A stretch of 64,000 nt of DNA from Lineus longissimus (taxonomy: Eukaryota > Nemertea > Pilidiophora > Heteronemertea > Lineidae): assembly GCF_910592395.1 (NCBI RefSeq), contig NC_088324.1, positions 16,208,953 through 16,272,952 of the forward strand, in the 5' to 3' direction. Under the pieces are notes generated by a model. It did no database searches. It saw only the letters and a program-made list of their open reading frames with translations, and had not been told where the DNA came from. Below, one piece after another: positions 49,101-58,100 of the stretch; position 1 is the first letter of the stretch, and every line of letters begins with the position of its first letter. The translations under genes were made by a program, and so were the position numbers.

Positions 49101-52100
49101 TGGTGACATCCTTCCCCTCCAACCTGACTGAAGATACCTCGTCCAATCATATTACACTATTACCATATCATTGCCTCTTTGCCAAATTGCACCATTTTTG
49201 CTATCATTCTGCGAGAGGATATCACCGTTAATGGATTGGTCTTTTCCGTCTTATTGGTTGGATGGGGACAGCTCTCTGATCGATGGAATATTTGATGTGG
49301 TGGCACAAATTACTTGGCACGGTTATCAAAGTGGCAGAATATGTTGCTGGTTGCGTCTTAGCTTGAAAGTAGGCATTTAAGTTTTGTTGTCTCATTTTAT
49401 CAAGGCCACTTTCAAAAAACATAGATACTTCATGGCGATGACACCTGTTAGTGAATCCTTCTCTGAAATATAAGTTTTAAGAGATGGTTGCACTTACTGA
49501 AGCATTGCTGACGAAGCTATACTTGCCCAAGGCTCCTGTTTGTTTCTGATTGAATGGTTGCGATCATGAGTAGGTTTCTCTATTAATTTGTGGTGCAATA
49601 TGCCCCAGGGCGGTGTTTCATGCTCGGATCGTTTTTAAAGTAGTTTATCAAGGTCTTATCAGGAATAGAGGTTTTTCGTCCATACGAAACATGAAGTGGT
49701 GAAATTGGTCGGAACATGTTGTTTTTAGTTGTTTAGTTGTACTTAGAACTTTTTTTTACCACTCCAATTAGTATGATGTTAAACTAATGTCTTCTCTTCT
49801 CTCTACTTCCAGGTTTCCAAAGATGACTACACGACCGCCTTAACGATGCTGGGAAAAGACGTCAAAATCGCATATCATACGTTTTTCTACAACAAATGGT
49901 TGCAAATTGGCTTGTTTTCCTGTGTGTTCATCACGTTATGGATGCTAGGCTTCCTGCTGTGGCACACCGGTGGGCTTCCAGATCGTATTGGCATCGGACT
50001 CTTCTTCATCCTGGCATGGATGTTTATGGTCATTGGACTGGTCTTGTGTCGCATCGCACGCAATAAGGTAAGAGAGGAATTAAGGCATCATAACCTGGGG
50101 TGGGGAATGTTAGTAAGAAAGAGCATATCAACATTCTCTAGCATCTTTCCAATGAACGGTCATGTGATTAGGTTTGCCAATGGTACCATTAGCAAGTTTC
50201 CAATGAATGGTCATCTCATAGCAATAGGTTTGCAGGTGGTACCATGAGAAAGCACATATCAAGAGCTGTCCAATAAATGGTCTTGTCAATAGGTTACCAA
50301 TGGTACCGTTAGAAAGTTCTGATCAGGAGCTGTCCAATGAATGGTCATGTCAACAGGTTTACCAATGGTACCATTAGAAAGGTCTGATCAGGAGCTGTCC
50401 AATGAATGGTCATGTCAACAGGTTTACCAATGGTACCATTAGAAAGGTCTGATCAGGAGCTGTCCAATGAATGGTCATGTCAACAGGTTTACCAATGGTA
50501 CCATTAGAAAGGTCTGATCAGGAGCTGCCCAATGAATGGTCATGTCAACAGGTTTGCCAATGGTACCATTAGAAAGGTCTGATCAGGAGCTGTCCAATGA
50601 ATGATCATGTCAACAGGTTTACCAATGGTACCATTAGAAAGGTCTGATCAGGAGCTGTCCAATGAATGGTCATGTCAACAGGTTTACCAATGGTACCATT
50701 AGAAAGGTCTGATCAGGAGCTGTCCAATGAATGGTCATGTCAACAGGTTTACCAATGGTACCATTAGAAAGGTCTGATCAGGAGCTGTCCAATGAATGGT
50801 CATGTCAACAGGTTTACCAATGGTACCATTAGAAAGTTCTGATCAGGAGCTGCCCAATGAATGGTCATGTCAACAGGTTTACCAATGGTACCATAAGAAA
50901 GGTCTGATCAGGAGCTGTCCAATGAATTGTCATGTCAACAGGTTTACCAATGGTACCATTAGAAAGGTCTGATCAGGAGCTGTCCAATGAATGGTCATGT
51001 CAACAGGTTTACCAATGGTACCATTAGAAAGGTCTGATCAGGAGCTGCTCAATGAATGGTCATGTCAACAGGTTTACCAATGGTACCATTAGAAAGGTCT
51101 GATCAGGAGCTGTCCAATGAATGATCATGTCAACAGGTTTACCAATGGTACCATTAGAAAGGTCTGATCAGGAGCTGTCCAATGAATGGTCATGTCAACA
51201 GGTTTACCGGCTGAGAAGTTCTGTAGTTTTTTCACAAGTAAGATCAGTAAGATTCGGGAAAAACTCGTTTCGAGCAATGCTGTGTCGACACCAATTTCAG
51301 AGGACTCTGTTGAAGGCTGTGTTCCAGGCCTGTCCAGTTTCACCCATGCAACTGAGGATGAAATAAGGAAGCTGGTGTTGTCAATACCCGCCAAGAGTTG
51401 CACTCTGGATCCGATCTCGACTGTCCTACTGAAAAAATGTGTCACTCCCCTTGTGCCAGTGCTCACATCTATAGTCAACAAATCAATGCAGCAAGGGCAT
51501 GTACCTAAAGACCTCAAATTTGCCTTAGTGAAGCCTTTGTTGAAAAAGCCAACCTTGGACTGTGATGAACTTGCCAACTATAGGCCAGTTTCAAACCTGA
51601 CCTATTTATCCAAGCTAATCGAAAGGGTTGTAGCTGTTCGTCTACGAGAGCATATGACAGTGAACGAGTTGTATGACCCGAATCAGTCGGCCTATCGAAA
51701 AGGCCACAGCACCGAGACTACACTTCTTAAAGTTACCAATGATATACTCACATCCTTGGATGTAGGACATGAGGGTCTATTGGTGTTACTCGATCTTTCT
51801 GCGGCCTTTGATACGGTTGACCACACCATTCTGCTTGGCAGACTCCAGGAGAGGATAGGACTCTCGGACACTGCCCTGCACTGGTTCAGCTCATATCTCG
51901 AGGACAGACAACTTTCTGTGTGTATACAGGGTTTTACGTCAGCTGCTGTGTCACTGGAGTATGGAGTGCCGCAAGGGTCTGTGTTGGGCCCAGTACTTTT
52001 CACGATATATACAATTCCATTGGGAGACGTCATGAATAGAGCATGCATTCCATATCAATTGTACGCTGATGATAATCAGTTGTTGACTTCTGCTCGATGT

Positions 52101-55100
52101 GGTGACAACGCCCAGTGTAGCGCCATGGTTGCCTCCACGGAGGGTGGAATAGGCCATATCCAGTCTTGGCTGTCAACAAATTGGCTCTGTCTTAATGCCC
52201 CAAAAACGGACATGGTCAATTTTGTGTCAACGCGTCGAAAGGGATCCATTCCCAGTATCAGTATCAGTGGAGTTCAGATTCCAAAATCTGAATGCGTTAA
52301 GGACCTGGGAGTGTGGCTCGATGAGGGAATGACTATGCAGACTCAAGTGAAAATGACATGCAAAGCTGCCTATGCCAGCCTCTACAAAATTGGGAGGATA
52401 AGGAAATACCTAGATCGTCACTCAGTAGTAAGGCTTGTGCACGCATTGGTTGTCTCCCGACTAGACACTAACAATGCCATACTCTATGGTCTACCAGATA
52501 AGACCCTGGCTCCTTTGCAACGTGTGCTAAATTCCGCTGCTAGGCTTGTTTGTCGCCGCAGGAAATTTGACAGCATCACCCCACTGCTCCGCGAGCTCCA
52601 TTGGCTTCCTGTCAAGGCAAGAGTCGTTTACAAAATTCTGACTCTTGTACACAAGACAGTAGTGAGCAGTGGGGGTCCGATGTACCTGTCAGATTTGCTG
52701 GTGGCGACAAGCGGCTGTACGAGGTCCACCACGTTCAAGGCGCTTAAAATCAAAAGAAGTAAGTCCAGGTATGGTGACCGCAGCTTCTCATGCTGTGGCC
52801 CATACCTGTGGAACAAACTTCCTGTTTCCGTCAGGGCTCTACCAGAAACATCATTTAAGAGGCAACTCAAAACTACCTTGTTTGAGGACTATTTAGGGGG
52901 GGTGGCGCCTTGAGCGTGGTGGACCACGGAAAGGCGCCCAATATAAGTTTTTCAATTCATTCATTACCAATGGTACCATTAGAAAGGTCTGATCAGGAGC
53001 TGTCCAATGAATGGTCATGTCAACAGGTTTACCAATGGTACCATTGGAAAGGTCTGATCAGGAGCTGTCCAATGAATGGTCATGTCAACAGGTTTACCAA
53101 TGGTACCATTAGAAAGGTCTGATCAGGAGCTGTCCAATGAATGGTCATGTCAACAGGTTTACCAATGGTACCATTAGAAAGTTCTGATCAGGAGCTGCCC
53201 AATGAATGGTCATGTCAACAGGTTTACCAATGGTACCATAAGAAAGGTCTGATCAGGAGCTGTCCAATGAATTGTCATGTCAACAGGTTTACCAATGGTA
53301 CCATTAGAAAGGTCTGATCAGGAGCTGTCCAATGAATGGTCATGTCAACAGGTTTACCAATGGTACCATTAGAAAGGTCTGATCAGGAGCTGCTCAATGA
53401 ATGGTCATGTCAACAGGTTTACCAATGGTACCATTAGAAAGGTCTGATCAGGAGCTGTCCAATGAATGATCATGTCAACAGGTTTACCAATGGTACCATT
53501 AGAAAGGTCTGATCAGGAGCTGCTCAATGAATGGTCATGTCAACAGGTTTACCAATGGTACCATTAGAAAGGTCTGATCAGGAGCTGTCCAATGAATGGT
53601 CATGTCAACAGGTTTACCAATGGTACCATTAGAAAGGTCTGATCAGGAGCTGTCCAATGAATGGTCATGTCAACAGGTTTACAAATAGTATTATCAAACT
53701 GCACCCATCAAGAGCTTTCAGATGAGTGGTCATTACTGTTGGACACCAATCTGTGGTTTTTCAATCATTTCCGAATAAAAAGTGTTAATTGTATTCCCCT
53801 CACTGAGTGATGAAATGAGTCCCTCTTCTTGTAGAAGGTGATTTCAACCCTTCTTTAAAGTGATGAATATACCGAGCAGCAAAAGAGGAAAAGATCAAGA
53901 TCAGCACATTTGCTTTTGCATGAATAAGTATAATCATCTTATTATGGTCTTGTGAGTGTGTTGACCTTTTCATATTGATGAGACCTATTGTGCTCCCTAT
54001 TGTGCTCCCTATTGTGCTCCCTATTGTGCTCCCTATTGTGCTTGGCTAAGCTCTCCATTCTCTGTCTTTTGTACATCTCTGAAAGCACCAGTCAGACTTA
54101 TTGTTACTCTTAGTGTCTTCAGCTAGCATTAGTGGCCAACATGTCTCCAGCCGTCATTGGTGAAGCTTTTACTCTACACACCAATGACTTCCACTCCCCA
54201 TTTGAGACAATGGATTGATTGACATCTTCACTCTTTCAATTAAGTCATGGTTTTGTGGAAAGAAAACACCTTAGATCTGCTGTGCATGTTGTCTCTCCCT
54301 GGACTCTCAGCCTCCCCCAGAAAGATAAACAAGGTTGTCTCCTGGCAACTGTTTTTTTATTAGTGGACGCTAAAAACAAAAGAGAAGAACCGATGATGCC
54401 ATTCTCATCGACCACCTCTCCAAACGAACAATGTTCTGTTTTTGGGCCTCAATATAACTTGGAAACTCTTCTTAAGCCTATTTTCTTTGACACAGTGCTC
54501 CAACCAGCTAATCAGCTTATCCCTCCGTTATCCCCATTCAGAGCACATTAGTGACACTATCTCAACGATGGTAACAGAATGACCATCTCATGTTCCTTCC
54601 TATTTTTATCCGTTACACTCTCACTTTCTTTACACTTTGTCTCATATTGTACAGCTTTGTAGAGAAAGAAGTTGTTCTGTGGCCATGTTTGTTCAGCATT
54701 TTGATTGTGGCTGATCAGTTAATGACTGTCTGTGTCATCTGTGTATCGTTAGTTATGGGAATCATGTCTCTCCATCCCCGTTGCTCTCTTATAAATATTC
54801 TCTTTAATCTTGGCTGTAATCAGCCACGAATGGACCAACCTTAATTAGTAAACATGGGGTGGGCCTCCCATCTGCCACTATTTCAGACTTCAAAGGCAAT
54901 CACCACAATTCCTTAAAAATCATTTGCATACGTTCTGTCCCACACAGCTGTCTGCTTCAGCAGATAGAGTGTTTTTTAAGTTTTGTGTAGGTGTTGGCAT
55001 AAGAGCATGTCATTTTCAAATGATACACAAATATAGTCATAAGATGTGCATTACTTTTCACAGCTGATTATGCTCTGTAATTGCACTACTACCTCCATGC

Positions 55101-58100
55101 TCTTTGATTACCTTTCAAACACCTGTAAGTACTAAGCCTTGTGCCATTCATTGCTGATGCACGACCTAGTCTTGTATTCTTATCAGACAAGCCATCTCCT
55201 TGTACCACATAATGACATGTACTCTCTGCTCTTTGATCACACTTGATCACACTCTCAATCCACATGTTTAATTAAAGTAAATAGGTTAAATAGGTTGGTA
55301 ATCTTGAAGAGCTAGCCTCATTGCAGATATGCTCCTAATCTCGTCATTGTGTAAGCACCCTTCTCCAAGTATCTCCAGCAAAACCTCTGTCAGCATGTCC
55401 CAATGTTACCATCCCTGCAGGGTGTAATCCTGGCTTGATTATTCTTGATAATTTTATCTCATCCATGTTTGATCTCGCCCTTAATCAACACCTTATTGCA
55501 AGGGTAAAAAGGGTCCTCCTTCTGATGTAGCTAACTTCATTGGTGATGCTGTCATGTTCGAATGCTTGTAGTTGATAACCGCACCAGAAAAGAGCTTTAA
55601 ATGAATACTGAGTTTGTCTTTCGCAGATGGGTAGAGGTCTCTTCACTCAGCCCTTGTAATGCAGATGGGTAGAGGTCTCTTCACTCAGCCCTTGTAGGCT
55701 TGATTGTCTTTAGACCTTGTCTCTGATGCAGATGGGTAGAGGTCTCTTCACTCAGCCCTTGTAGGCTTGATTGTCTTTAGACCTTGTCTCTGATGCAGAT
55801 GGGTAGAGGTCTCTTCACTCAGCCCTTGTAGGCTTGATTGTCTTTAGACCTTGTCTCTGATGCAGATGGGTAGAGGTCTCTTCACTCAGCCCTTGTAGGC
55901 TTGATTGTCTTTAGACCTTGTCTCTGATGCAGATGGGTAGAGGTCTCTTCACTCAGCCCTTGTAGGCTTGATTGTCTTTAGACCTTGTCTCTGATGCAGA
56001 TGGGTAGAGGTCTCTTCACTCAGCCCTTGTAGGCTTGATTGTCTTTAGACCTTGTCAGTGATGCAGATGGGTAGAGGTCTCTTCACTCAGCCCTTGTAGG
56101 CTTGATTGTCTTTAGACCTTGTCTCTGATGCAGATGGGTAGAGGTCTCTTCACTCAGCCCTTGTAATGCGGATGGGTAGAGGTCTATTCACTCAGCGGTT
56201 GAAACTTTCCTTGTAGCTGAGATTCCACAGAATCAACAGCCTTCTTCGCACATTGCTCACACTCCACAGTGTAACTCACCCCAGGCTCTAATCGACGAAG
56301 ATCAGGTTTCATTTGACGAGATTTTTCAAAACCAACCAATTTATCTGGAGAGTTTTGTCACTGCAGTAGACATCGCCTGATAAGATCATTGATGATTAGC
56401 CATGTTCTTTGCAGCGATGCAATGGGAACTTGTTTTTCTTGTTGTTTGTGGTAATTTGCATCGGCTTTAGCCAAGGAGACTTGTTTACATTTGGACTGAA
56501 CCCTTTCTGTCCTGGAGGAATGGCCGTGTTGCCTGAAGAATTGGCAAAGCTGACCTGAAATGTCACGAAACATTGGTAACCACACATTTCACCTGAAGGT
56601 GCGGTTTAATTGAGTCTTGAAAAGGGGAAAAAAAGATAAGCTGTATGTCGGCTGGTGATAAAAAATGGTTAGGTTTTTGTGGACTTGTTGATAATTGGGT
56701 GAGACTGAGCAACAGGTGTTACTAATGGGGGAGGAAGGGGCTGTGGTATCTCTAATTGGGCACTGAAGCAATAGGTGATGGCACATGTCATGAAAAAAGG
56801 TTGACATTGCTCTCAACTCAACATCTTCTTAAAGATTTGGCCCACTGTACATTTCTTTACCATGTTCAAGGCATTACATTCCTTCCATGACTATTATGTA
56901 CTTGCACTAGACACGACAAGTGTATATTCCTGTTTTTATTCATGTGTGCAGCATCACGAAAATACATCTTTCAATCTGTGGAATGCATACCTTTCATCGT
57001 GTTTTCCCAGCAGGATATTGTGAGGACGTTCTCCACCTGCAGAGCCCCAGGCCATCACCTGTCAATTACAGTGAGAGAAATGATGTCTTTTTAGGGGAGT
57101 TGTCAGGATGCATCTCACTTTTACTTCTAGACTATCCCTGGAGGCTGACTATGTCGCTTGCGAGTAACCAGTTCTTTATACTGTTTGTAAAAGCAATAGG
57201 TTCCTTGCCTAAGTCCTCAGCTTAAATGAAACTTATCATCCAGCTCCCATTATAACAGCGGTCTATCCTGAAACGAACCAGTTCTCCATACGGTTTGAAA
57301 ATAGGAACATGGTCTTGTAAACATAACAGGAGTCTTTACTTCTTGATGGAGAACTCGCATTTGCTGACTTATCGTGTGAATGGTTACTCCTTGATGTGTT
57401 TTAAATCTAACGTCAGTGACTGTATGCATTCGATTTAGACTATTTATGGTAAAGCTTGGAGTTAAAGCGGGTATGAGATGTGAGCGCTGATACGTATGTT
57501 CTCCAATATTGAGACAGCGTGAGATAGCGGAGACCCAGTAGTGTTGTGGAGTTGAAAGCATCTTAATATGCAATCACTGTCTCTTTGAGAAATCACCTAT
57601 TGATTGGACTTTAACCCCTAAAGCACTCCAATTGCCACTTCTTGGTCGAAATCGGGTTTGATGTGGTTTGAGTAAGGTTTAAAAGAGCCAATGTGGATTA
57701 GACATTCACCTCAGTTATGTGTCATCTTTGGCTTGGACTTGAATGGTCACGCAGGGACGATGAACTTTGTGGCCGGTCACCTTCAGAAGATCATATGGGA
57801 AAGTTGGATTAGTTAGGCCTCGAAAGCTATGCCGGGAGAATAAAAATGTTGGTCTGCGTCGGACTCTAGGCCAAAGACATGGGGTCTGCATCCTGCTGAG
57901 CCAAGTCAACTTGTTCTATCCGTTACACAGACCTGATTCAAGAATAGACCAGATCTCAACTGACCAGTCACATTCATAAACGAGTTTCGGCCCAGGTCGA
58001 GGTGATCTCATATCACGGGGGCCAGATGCCGATGTGCGTTGCATAATAATCATCCAATTTATCATTTAGATTTGCTCCAAGAATAATTAGGTTCCATCAT

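Noticed and set aside
54219-54844. Frames of 110 and 84 codons, one hydrophobic
   Set aside because: Short, in an intron, with no conserved pattern. The hydrophobic run comes from T-rich sequence.
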